In this document: piece by piece, positions 11,235 through 20,523 of the stretch
How positions within the stretch are numbered: position 1 is the first letter of the stretch
Layout of the letters: each line of letters begins with the position of its first letter
Source: Leuctra nigra
Lineage: Eukaryota > Arthropoda > Insecta > Plecoptera > Leuctridae
Direction of reading: 5' to 3'
NCBI GenBank assembly: GCA_934045905.1
Contig: OW203769.1
Span: 15,841,705 to 15,905,704 of the forward strand
DNA: 64,000 bases
Made by a program: the position numbers and the translations under genes
The notes under the pieces: model-generated
What the model was told of the DNA's origin: nothing
What the model saw: the letters and a program-made list of their open reading frames with translations, nothing else
Databases searched by the model: none

Positions 11235-11690
11235 GTTCTGTATGTCTGTCTGTGGGGAACGCCGTCGCGGGCAGCGAGAATTGAATTGCAGTTAAGTTCG
11301 TTTATGGAGTTATTTTTCAGCCAAGGAGTAAGGGTGGTAAAACGTCACTCACAATCATGACGTCGATCTTGCTGAGCTGATCAGCTATTATGAAATGTCA
11401 TTGTCTTTGCTCAGCTGTTTAATTTGATTAATGAAATGTCATTGCCTTCTTTTTCAATTTTCTTTCAATTGATGTTACATGAAGATAATGTATATTTAAA
11501 TAATTGAAATGGAGTTAAGCAAAAGCGAAATAAGTGACCTAGAGGTGTGGAAGCATTTTACATTCAATTAAGTATGATAGCGGTCGACTGCACTCGTTTC
11601 TCATTGGTTAATTTTTAACCCCATTTACGAACTTAACTGCAATTCAATTCTCGCTCGCGGGCATCATGACGGGTCCCTCTAGTGTTTTAA
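11235..11690 (+). repeat. Dispersed repeat split by a MULE-like insertion
   Basis: The left part (gtctgtctgtggggaacgcc, then GTCGCGGGCA to 11273) and the right part (TCGCGGGCA from 11655, then TCATGACGGGTCCCTCTAGT) match the continuous-type repeat at 4300-4388. The 381-bp insertion lies exactly between the duplicated TCGCGGGCA. Confidence 0.65.
11274..11654. mobile_element. MULE-like MITE with 9-bp target duplication
   Basis: Perfect terminal inverted repeats of about 28 bp (GCGAGAATTGAATTGCAGTT, then AAGTTCGT) bound a 381-bp element. It is flanked by a perfect direct repeat TCGCGGGCA (11265-11273 and 11655-11663). A 9-bp target duplication is the hallmark of the Mutator superfamily; hAT elements usually make 8 bp. 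There is no ORF, so it is non-autonomous. Clean TIRs and duplication suggest a fairly recent insertion. Confidence 0.8.
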
Positions 11691-11699
11691 TGTGGAGTC

Positions 11700-13420
11700 T
11701 TTATTCCAAACATTACGTGTTCTGCCACTAGGCTAATGGCGCCGGATTAATGATGAAGACGAGGTATAAGGATGTAGGGCACCTTCCCATCATGTACCTC
11801 CACACCGACTGAGGATGGAACCCACGACCTCCGGGATGAGGTATCAGGATGTAGGGTACCTTCCCATCATGTACCTCCACACCGACTGAGGATGGAACCC
11901 ACGACCTCCGGGATGAGGTATCAGGATGTAGGGTACCTTCCCATCATGTACCTCCACACCGACTGAGGATGGAACCCACGACCTCCGGGACGAGGTATCA
12001 GGATGTAGGGTACCTTCCCATCATGTACCTCCACACCGACTGAGGATGGAACCCACGACCTCCGGGACGACGTACAAGGATGTAGGGTACCTTCCCATCA
12101 TGTACCTCCACACCGACTGAGGATGGAACCCACGACCTCCGGGATGAGGTATCAGGATGTAGGGTACCTTCCCATCATGTACCTCCACAACGACTGAGAA
12201 TGGAACCCACGACCTCCGGGATGAGGTATCAGGATGTAGGGTACCTTCCCATCATGTACCTCCACAACGACTGAGAATGGAACCCACGACCTCCGGGACG
12301 AGGTATCAGGATGTAGGGCACCTTCCCATCATGTACCTCCACACCGACTGAGGATGGAACCCACGACCTCCGGGACGAGGTATCAGGATGTAGGGTACCT
12401 TCCCATCATGTACCTCCACACCGACTGAGGATGGAACCCACGACCTCCGGGATGAGGTATCAGGATGTAGGGTACCTTCCCATCATGTACCTCCACACCG
12501 ACTGAGGATGGAACCCACGACCTCCGGGACGACGTACAAGGATGTAGGGTACCTTCCCATCATGTACCTCCACACCGACTGAGGATGGAACCCACGACCT
12601 CCGGGACGAGGTATCAGGATGTAGGGCACCTTCCCATCATGTACCTCCACACTGACTGAGGATGGAACCCACGACCTCCGGGACGACGTACAAGGATGTA
12701 GGGTACCTTCCCATCATGTACCTCCACACCGACTGAGGATGGAACCCACGACCTCCGGGACGAGGTATCAGGATGTAGGGCACCTTCCCATCACGTACCT
12801 CCACACTGACTGAGGATGGAACCCACGACCTCCGGGACGAGGTACAAGGATGTAGGGCACCTTCCCATCACGTACCTCCACACTGACTGAGGATGGAACC
12901 CACGACCTCCGGGACGAGGTATCAGGATGTAGGGCACCTTCCCATCACGTACTTCCACACTGACTGAGGATGGAACCCACGACCTCCGGGACGAGGTATC
13001 AGGATGTAGGGTACCTTCCCATCATGTACCTCCACACCGACTGAGGATGGAACCCACGACCTCCGGGACGAGGTATCAGGATGTAGGGTACCTTCCCATC
13101 ACGTACCTCCACACTGACTGAGGATGGAACCCACGACCTCCGGGACGAGGTATCAGGATGTAGGGCACCTTCCCATCATGTACCTCCACACTGACTGAGG
13201 ATGGAACCCACGACCTCCGGGACGACGTACAAGGATGTAGGGCACCTTCCCATCACGTACCTCCACACTGACTGAGGATGGAACCCACGACCTCCGGGAC
13301 GAGGTATCAGGATGTAGGGCACCTTCCCATCATGTACCTCCACACCGACTGAGGATGGAACCCACGACCTCCGGAGTCGTCCACCTTGCACTGTGATTAA
13401 GCGAGTGGTTTGCGTATTGA
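11700..13420 (-). repeat. SINE copy with an internally expanded tandem array
   Basis: Read on the minus strand, a SINE surrounds the 77-bp array. On its 3' side (11707-11760) are TTCATCATTAATCCGGCGCC, ATTAGCCTAGTGGCAGAACA, closely matching S4 (CATCATTTATCCGGCGCTAT, then TAGACTGGTCGCAGAACA). On its 5' side (from 13375 rightward) is a degenerate tRNA-like head leading into GGAGGTCGTGGGTTCCATCC, which occupies the B-box position. The array is thus a repeated internal part of this SINE. Confidence 0.7.
11761..13374 (-). repeat. 77-bp satellite/minisatellite, 21 monomers
   Basis: Twenty-one head-to-tail monomers of exactly 77 bp (11761 + 77n lands on the same base through 13301) with no indels. 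Monomers differ by point variants such as gaggtatcagg versus gacgtacaagg. Copies of the gacgacgtacaagg variant are spaced by 462, 154 and 539 bp, all multiples of 77, which fits unequal exchange of multi-monomer blocks. On the minus strand each monomer contains CCTCAGTCGGTG...ATGATGGGAAGGTACCCTAC, the SINE central core. Open frames through it are stop-free accidents of the repeat. Confidence 0.95.
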
Positions 13421-13599
13421 AATGTATTAATGGTTCTTCTCGGACGGTAATGACTGTGTGCATGTAAGATGAGTAAACACAGACCCGCCCTGCAGCTGAG
13501 CCAGTGAGATGTAATTGCAGCTGCACGCATGCGTGGTCGGTGCATGTGGCGCCGAGATTCAGTCATGTGACATGGGGGGGGGGGGATACCTTTTTGGAA

Positions 13600-13890
13600 C
13601 AGGGGTCATGGGAGCCGCAGTAGAGGCAATCAGATATAAAACATTAAAAATAATAAATTGCTGACAAGTTTATTTTCATATTTTGACAAAGCCCCACAGT
13701 TCTTGCCCCAAAATTTACAAGTGATTCAAGGGCTCTAAAATTAACAAACTGAATCATATAACCTTCCAATTGCTGCCCCGCAGGGCGTTTTTTCCGAATT
13801 TTTGAATTATTCGATTCCAGATCTTTATTTAATACAAAGAGCCATTCAAGAACCACTAACCACTAAGGAGCCACAGGTTGCCGACCCCTG
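13600..13890. mobile_element. hAT-type MITE, family shared with 29176-29463
   Basis: Starts caggggtcatgggagccgca and ends ggttgccgacccctg, the CAGGGGTCGG-type hAT terminus. The left terminus appears to have lost several bases. The interior matches 29176-29463 (gcagggcgttttttccgaat, then cgattccagatctttattta). The flanks ttttggaa and tcttggac are an imperfect 8-bp duplication. No transposase is encoded. Confidence 0.7.
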
Positions 13891-14101
13891 TCTTGGACGT
13901 TACACAGTGTCATTTTGTCATCAATTTTGGAATATGTTTATACATCATTTGGCAGTGTAATATATTTTTAAAGTGTTGTTAAGAGACAATGTATATCAAA
14001 TAAGAAACAAAACAGCATGCAAAATAAAAATGAAAGCCACTGTCCGCACTCTAGCTTCGTTAACTGTGTAACCACCTAGCGTAATTTAGCTATGTACCTC
14101 A
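13891..14101. other. Unassigned spacer
   Basis: A+T-rich spacer between the hAT relic and a MITE-B copy; nothing recognised. Confidence 0.4.
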
Positions 14102-14452
14102 GAGTTAGAAGGACGTAAGTCCATTTTCTCGATTTCGCGTTGAACACTTTAGGAAAGATGTAATCAATTGCATTTGACTTATGTCAACAAATACAGTTAT
14201 ATTGAAGTATTCTCTTACAAATGACTCGTGTCATCATTATAAATATGATTGAACGCAGAATTACTGGCTTTGAGCTCCCCTCAAGCATCATTCAATTCAA
14301 TTCAATTTGAAAATATTTTATTCACAGAATAACAAGGACACAAAGTTGTATACATAATAACCAAATTATAAACGTACTGGTATAAGGAAAACTAAACATT
14401 GATTGTAATCAATTGAAACGGACATCCGTCCTTCTACCTCTGACATACAGAT
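14102..14452. mobile_element. MITE family B copy, interrupted by a retroposon
   Basis: Starts gagttagaaggacgtaagtc and ends gacatccgtccttctacctc, matching the family B ends. The interior atgtcaacaaatacagttat, attgaagtattctcttacaa matches 40521-40741 (reverse complement). About 124 bp of foreign sequence (14290-14413) breaks it after the caagcatcatt motif. Confidence 0.7.
14290..14413 (-). mobile_element. 5'-truncated retroposon tail inside MITE-B
   Basis: On the minus strand this insert ends ttctgtgaataaaatatttt then CAAATTGAATTGAATTG. That is an AATAAA signal followed by a short tandem (ATTGA) tail, as LINE or SINE 3' ends often show. Its source element is not otherwise seen in the window. 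Confidence 0.45.
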
Positions 14453-14499
14453 TCCTACGAGCTGCGTGTGATAATGAAATGATTTCACAGCCTCCTGAA

Positions 14500-14740
14500 T
14501 CATACCTGTAATAACCGCGCCAGCTGTCAAAGCGTCTCATGTATAAGACCGCGGCTTGTTTCATGTTGGTGCACATGTCTGATCATAGCATGCAAGACAG
14601 GATGGGCGAGCCGGGGCCAGAACCCGTGACCAATCATCTTAATGTCGACCAATCAGCATCGATCAGGGCAATTAAATCAGCCACTTAATCATACGTCACA
14701 TTGGGCGGGGGAGTTAATGGCGCACGGTGGATGAAGGGGG
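14500..14740. promoter_or_regulatory. Possible cis-regulatory block (weak)
   Basis: A less A+T-rich, non-repetitive patch with two GACCAATCA CCAAT-type boxes (about 14617 and 14649), TTAATCATACGTCACATT (CRE-like half site) and ATTGGGCGGGGG (inverted CCAAT with a GC box). No adjacent coding exon is recognised, so enhancer, promoter or chance are all possible. Confidence 0.25.
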
Positions 14741-15204
14741 GTTCAGCGCAACAATGGATCGTAAACTACCTTAACTCACTGAAGCAAAGCAAATAAACAC
14801 ACTACCTAATATGATTTTACAACCATTTACGTATAATTATTTTCGTGAGTTTTGTTTCGAAGAAATTACTCGAATATCTCCTTTTTGTTGTTTTGGCAAT
14901 AGGTCAAACGAAATAACGGATCAGATTTTTTTATCATCAAACCCCTTATGTTTATGACAGACATTTATAAATATCGTCTAGCCCCTCCCCCTTTCCCTCC
15001 AAATACGCATACTATGTATTTTTGTGAGTTTTAGTTTTGCTTCGAAGAAATTACTCGAATATCTCCTCTTTGGCGTTTGGCAATACAAGTGAACGAAATA
15101 ACGGATCGGAAAAATGTTTCAACAAAGCATTGATTCAAAACTCTCTTATTCGTCTCCCAGTAGATTTCTAGCAACATCGGTCTTTTGGTTTCACCGGGAA
15201 TTGA
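14741..15204. repeat. Two direct repeats of an A+T-rich segment
   Basis: The phrase gaagaaattactcgaatatctcc, then TTT-G-GT-TTGGCAATA, ACGAAATAACGGATC occurs at about 14860-14930 and again at 15043-15110. The second copy continues into gtagatttctagcaacatcg, which recurs near 61810, so a dispersed repeat is duplicated here. Confidence 0.5.
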
Positions 15205-15410
15205 TTCCAGGTTGGCTCAGGCATCAACGCTCTGGATTACACTCTGAACGCCCCGGTTCGATTCCTGTGACAGTGCTGACTGAATTATCGCTCAGTCCCT
15301 CAGTCGAGAGGCAATGTTGGGAAGATTCCGTGCTAATATGCCACGACCGCTTCCTTCCCACCTAGGTATTCTTGGCATTAGTCTCGCTGCAGAACAGTGC
15401 GACGTTAAGA
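15205..15410 (+). repeat. tRNA-derived SINE copy S2, near full length
   Basis: tRNA-like head (gttggctcaggcatcaacgc as the A-box region) and a clear B box (CCGGTTCGATTCC, about 15258). The core CCTCAGTCGAGAGGCAATGT, TGGGAAGATTCC, the block CGACCGCTTCCTTCCCA and the 3' domain TCGCTGCAGAACAGTGCGAC follow. This is the most complete SINE copy in the window and the best reference for the family. Confidence 0.75.
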
Positions 15411-15930
15411 GGCATGGGTAAGCGAACGGGAATCGCACTGATCTTTAAAGTGTATTTTTTAAATATTGCCCTCCCACTACAGAATTTTAAAAAATCAGAT
15501 AGCAGCGACCCAATACATCTAATTACACTAAATATCGGAACACACTGGAGGCCAATTCTTGAGTTTTCGTGTTTTGAAACCATGTGTGGTTTCATTGTTT
15601 AAAACGTAAAAAAGTGGACAACTATTGCTTAGCCTTCAACTTTTTTACGTTTTAAACAATGAAACCACACATGGTTTCAAAACATGAAAACTCAAGAATT
15701 GGCCTCCAGGAGTACTTTATGATCTCTGGTACGACCTCAAAGTGTTAAAAACGATACAAAATAATATTATTTAACACTTCAAGGTCGTACCAGAGGTCAT
15801 TAAGTACTCCAGTTTGTGGCATTAATGGGTCGCACTCGCTGCTATATGATCTTTTAAAATTCTGTAGTGGGAGTACAATATTTAAAACTTACTCTTTGAA
15901 AAACTCAATGACCTGTACGATCACATGCCC
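15411..15930. mobile_element. Foldback element with a second foldback nested in it
   Basis: The outer arms pair at 15446-15550 with 15806-15900; for example ctcccactacagaattttaa opposite its complement ttaaaattctgtagtgggag. The inner arms continue at 15706-15752 and 15767-15813 (tggtacgacctcaaagtgtt opposite aacacttcaaggtcgtacca). The left arm is interrupted after CACTGGAG by the palindrome at 15551-15707. A single strand could fold as a three-way junction with two hairpins. Confidence 0.75.
15551..15707. mobile_element. Inner palindromic element
   Basis: Near-perfect palindrome: ggccaattcttgagttttcg and tgttttgaaaccatgtgtgg on the left are complementary to 15640-15704, with a loop near 15620-15637. 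It is bounded by GGAG on both sides, either a short target duplication or part of the junction. It has no coding capacity. Confidence 0.7.
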
Positions 15931-16341
15931 CGTCGCCTGGGCTCGAACTCGGGTCGTGTGAAAGCTGCCGGACAGGTTGGTACGAGACGAGTGATTCGGA
16001 ATTACACATTAACCCCTGGGTCACCCCCCCGCCCACCTGTCAAGGGGTCACGTGTCATCGCTGGACAGAGTCGTGACTCGGGGTCCTGTTACTCGTATCG
16101 CAGACAGCGTGGCTTCACTTCAGAGTCTTTGCATTTACAACAGACTAGACACTTTGAAATATATCACTTTCATTCTAAAATCATTTCTTAATTCATATTG
16201 TTTCAAAATACGAATAAAATATTTTTTGGACCATACATCATTTGCTAGGTAATTTTTAAGAAAAGCTCTCTTGTAGACAGTCAATAATGTTTTCTTCCAT
16301 TGACGTTAGAAACAGAATTTACAAAATTAAAACGATAATTA
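15931..16341. other. Spacer with tRNA-like B-box phrase
   Basis: Near 15943 the complement strand reads CGAGTTCGAGCCCAGG, a B-box-like phrase, so a degraded tRNA-derived repeat is possible. Open frames of 88 and 66 codons here look random. Confidence 0.3.
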
Positions 16342-16558
16342 AAGGGTACAGGGAACACTATGAGTCAATTTAAAAAAAATCTTGCTGTGATTTTTATGAG
16401 AATTCAGAATACACCCTGGATTTTTAGAAAATCTTGCCACAAAGTCTTGAAAAACGCAATTGAAATATCGATTTGTATGGAAGATTCAACATAAAACTTC
16501 GTTTATCTCAGTTTAATCCGAAAAAGACTTATAGCGTTCTTTTCTTTCCCTTACCCTT
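16342..16558. mobile_element. MITE family C
   Basis: Left end AAGGGTACAGGGAACACTAT, right end atagcgttcttttctttccc then TTACCCTT, forming imperfect inverted termini. A second copy ends at 28822 and a third is cut by the window start. Internal segments (cttccatacaaatcgacatt-like) match the 28,6xx copy in inverse orientation. It is non-coding. Confidence 0.6.
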
Positions 16559-16563
16559 CAAAT

Positions 16564-17040
16564 CACTAGAAACACCCGACCGTGCACGTACGAACTGGTG
16601 TTCTGTACAGACATCAACAATCAATGCATATCACTAGACACACCCGACCGTGCACGTACGAACTGGTGTTCTGTACACACATCAACAATCAATGCATATC
16701 ACTAGAAACACCCGACCGTGCACGTACGAACTGGTGTTCTGTACACACATCAACAATCAATGCATATCACTAGAAACACCCGACCGTGCACGTACGAATT
16801 GGTGTTCTGTAAACACATCAACAATCAATTGCATATCACTAGAAACACCCGACCGTGCACGTACGAACTGGTGTTCTGTACACACATCAACAATCAATGC
16901 ATATCACTAGAAACACCCGACCGTGCACGTACGAATTGGTGTTCTGTACACACATCAACAATCAATGCATATCACTAGAAACACCCGACCGTGCACGTGC
17001 GAACTGGTGTTCTGTACACACATCAACAATCAATGCATAT
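16564..17040 (+). repeat. 68-bp tandem repeat, 7 monomers
   Basis: Seven monomers start at 16564, 16632, 16700, 16768, 16837, 16905 and 16973. Each reads CACTAGAAACACCCGACCGT, then GCACGTACGAACTGGTGTTC and so on. One monomer has a 1-bp insertion (69 bp). The monomers are nearly identical, so the array is young. Overlapping open frames of 60-90 codons are produced by the repeat, whose length is not a multiple of three, and are not genes. It directly follows MITE-C. Confidence 0.95.
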
Positions 17041-20000
17041 TTCCAGGCACTCCTCTAATATCCAACACTGCGCTGATTTCTCCTACACAATGCAGTCACG
17101 TGACCTGGGCATGGCGAATACCATTCTTCCGTTTCATTCCTGCTCATGATACTGGCAGTTTACTCTCTCACTCTTATGTACAGTTCTGAGATTGACGAGA
17201 AGGGAAAACATGACCCAACCATCCGCACTGTATTGGAAGCTTTCCATAAAACTCAAATCTTAACACAGAATTGTCACTTGCAACGTGGAATTCGATTTCA
17301 TGCAATCAGAATGGAATTGGGAAAATGTTAGAATAGACCTCCAGGTAGGAAATCATTCTGCAGTAAACTAATTACAAAAATATTTTTTTTAACTTACTAA
17401 TGCCAATTTATTGGCTTTACTGAATCAAATTTAACGTATGTTTTGTTGAAATACAAAAAATGTATAATGAAACCTACCAAAAATGCATTTTTCAAGAAAA
17501 TTATAATTGTATATTTTTCCTAGAAATTGCCTCATTACCAACAATTTTTAATTACTAAATAATAATGCTATGAAAATGTATGCTTTTGGAAAATTGTTGA
17601 AATTCAAGAAAAATTATCTACCTGTACACAGCAACAAAGCAAAGATAATTGACAATTTAATTCGTGATCTTAAATCATGAACATTTCATTACCTATTTAT
17701 TCCACTAATAAAACTTTACAGTGTTGCAATATCGCAATAAAAGTGACTGCATATCATGAACCCGTCTGCGCACGCCCACAGCGCATCATCTGTAACCTCG
17801 TCACGTGATCGGCTAGCACGTGACCCGTCTTAGAGAGGGGTCACGCGTCAGATCAATTAATTACCAGGCATTAATCTATTGGTAAAGGATTAGTTAAACG
17901 CAGGGACGTGACAGAAGATGTGTGGGAATCCGACGGTGTTAATTATACCCTGCGTGAGTTGCGTGGAACTACGTGGTGGAGGTGCGGGCGAGAGTTAAGG
18001 GGGGTAGATACAGGGGGTGAAAGTTTTTCCAAATATCTCTTTTGACAACTCTTTCTAACTCTTAAAATGCAATTAGTCTGTATAAACACTTGGCCGATTG
18101 GGTTGAAAATGTGTAAAATATGAGATAAAGTTGGTCTTGATATGCCTAATTTGAAACTAATCAATCACTTTGATTTTCGACCAATCGGAATTTTTTTTTT
18201 AAATTTTGGCTGAAAACTTTGTAAAATTTTATAAAATGTTGGTTGGGTAAAATTTCAAATTCATTGAACCAACCAATCGGGAGACATTTTTGTTTTAATT
18301 TAAACCAATCAACGGATTTCCAAACAATTAGGATCTGCAACCCCAAAAAAGGTTCCTACATGTGCGCAAAATTTCAGCTCGATCGGAGAAACGTTCAGTA
18401 ACAGAAAAAATATAATAGGTACAGTTGTCCGTGCCAAAAGAATGAAAATGAAACGCTCGTTCAAATATTTCACTTCAAACACACCCAGTACTATGCATTC
18501 ACTGGAAGTGTGAATGCGGCATTTCTTACGTAACATCCCACATTCTAGTATTGTCTCAATAACCCCCCCCCCCCCCCCCCTTGTCATTTGCATCCTCATC
18601 ACAATCTCAATGTCTCCTGCGTGTTTACACCCAAAGACAATGGAACAAAGCACCATCATACACTGCCATTTGGAATAGCAACTACACCAGCCTAGTGGAT
18701 GATTTATGTGATCAGTTGTTTATTGAGACGACGGACAGGTTGTAATTTGTGGGCGGGCCGATTAAAACTCAAACCTTTATCTTCAAGATAACAATCTGAT
18801 GGAGTTACCCACCACACGGGTGGGTTCCAGTTTGTAATTAATTAAAATTCAACAAGATGTTGGTGAAATAAATTTGTTAATTTATATGCGATTTTGTGTG
18901 TATTCTTGTCCACGCGATATGTAATAATTTGGATATTAGTTACTTAAAAAGTCTTAATTACAGGCATATTTAATTTTATTCATTTTTTTTAAATAAAAAC
19001 TACAAGTTTGTGAGTATCAACATTTTTTTCCCCATCTTGTGAGCTCTTAATTGGAAATACTAAACGAAAATGCTGCTTTTTATTATACCTAATTTGCGAA
19101 AAGATGCGACTTGGGGGATTTATAATCTAGATCCATAATTATATCAACAAACATGGGTGGCATATCCAATCAACATTAATTAAGATTCATAAATTCCTTG
19201 CCAAAAAGTCTGTACCTACAATGATGTTTTAATCGTTTATGGCTAAAAAAACATATTTCGGGGCTATTTGTTCAATTTATGTTAATTTTTATTATAGTTA
19301 AGTATGGAAATGGATTTGGACAGCGAGCTAAAGAATTGCGTGTGCTTTTCGCTTGTTCGTGATCTTGTAATTGTATATTTTATAAAAATTAATACATCTT
19401 CTTTTTTTACGATCTCGCAATTATATTTAATCTTGCTCCGGGACATGGTCCACATTATATTTCCAGCCGAATTCTCCGGCAAAGTTCCGACCGAATGCAT
19501 TCAAAGATAATTATCTTAGCTACGTAATTGTAAAGAGCTTATTACACTGGGTTATTGTGAGACGACGATTGTGAAAAATATGAATTTATATCGGCCATAA
19601 ACTTTAACGAAATTATATGTTTGAAAAGGCAAGTAACATGAACCATGAACGCAATCTTGAAGTGCAATAAAATAAATTGTTTTATTATGATATTGTGTAC
19701 AGGTAGGTACATTAATTATGTACCATAATTCAATTATTTGTAAATATCACGATACAAATTTAAATTAGAAGTATCAACGATATTGTAGTAATTTTATTTT
19801 TGAAGTGGTCAATTTTCATTATAAATATAAAATATTATTTTAAAATCACATCATAAAATTTAATGAAATGAAATAATTTCAGGCCGAAATGATTTTTTTA
19901 TATAACTCCTCACTGCCATAAGATTAACACTGCCGTGAAACGATCTCCCACAGACGCTGTTACAGAATGATGTAATCCTGACCGGCCTAATATAAACCCA

Positions 20001-20320
20001 CATCAGTGAGTAATTGCAGTGCCTTGTCTTCTTCTTCCCGGGCTCGACGGTCAACAATCCAAGAGGCTGTGATTACTGAGCCACCGCCGCATAATCACTC
20101 TAATTACACGCAGATAACATCTCCAGCATTCCAGCATTCCAGCTCCAGCCACCTCAATGTCAAAAGGACGTTTCAATTATTTGAGAAAAATTAGTCGGCT
20201 ATGATAAAAAGTTGTAGGTGCAATTTGCAACATTGTTAACATTTATTTTTTCTTGAACTATTAATTGTACACACTAGGACACAAAAAATACGCGTCTTTC
20301 ACAACAAAACGTCCGTAGAT
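17041..20320. other. No gene seen; C-run and E-box pair
   Basis: Long unassigned A+T-rich stretch. 17780-17830 is a CpG-rich patch with two CACGTG E-boxes (17802-17807 and 17818-17823). 18563-18580 is a pure C run. Near 18360-18400 the phrase gtgcgcaaaatttcagctcg recurs from other dispersed repeats. Open frames are under 120 codons and featureless. Confidence 0.5.
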
Positions 20321-20523
20321 GTACACTTGGCCATACAAAAATGTGTATTCATTCTAAAGAAACGGATTGTCAGAAAAAGATTTGATGACATAATCCGATG
20401 ATGTCTATGCTAACTACGGTGAGCTCTGATTTTATTGATAATAATAAGAACTGGTTGTCAATGAACCTGACCAGCAGCCAATATATTTCGTTCAAATGTC
20501 GTTTTTACTTTGGCCAAGTCTAC
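20321..20523. mobile_element. MITE family A, copy 1
   Basis: Ends gtacacttggccatac and actttggccaagtctac are inverted repeats. The interior has the family signature ggtgagctctgattttattg, ataataataagaactggttg, tcaatgaacctgaccagcag. It is oriented opposite to copy 2. Confidence 0.7.

Noticed and set aside
13176..13566. Minus-strand ORFs of 116 and 78 codons across the satellite end
   Set aside because: They read through satellite monomers into flanking sequence; repeat artefacts.
11761..17040. Tandem arrays of 77 and 68 bp as possible CRISPR arrays
   Set aside because: There are no unique spacers between repeats; the whole monomer repeats, and the DNA is eukaryotic.
16582..17189. Overlapping plus-strand ORFs beginning MHVRTGVLY
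   Set aside because: They are produced by the 68-bp repeat, which cycles through all three frames; not genes.
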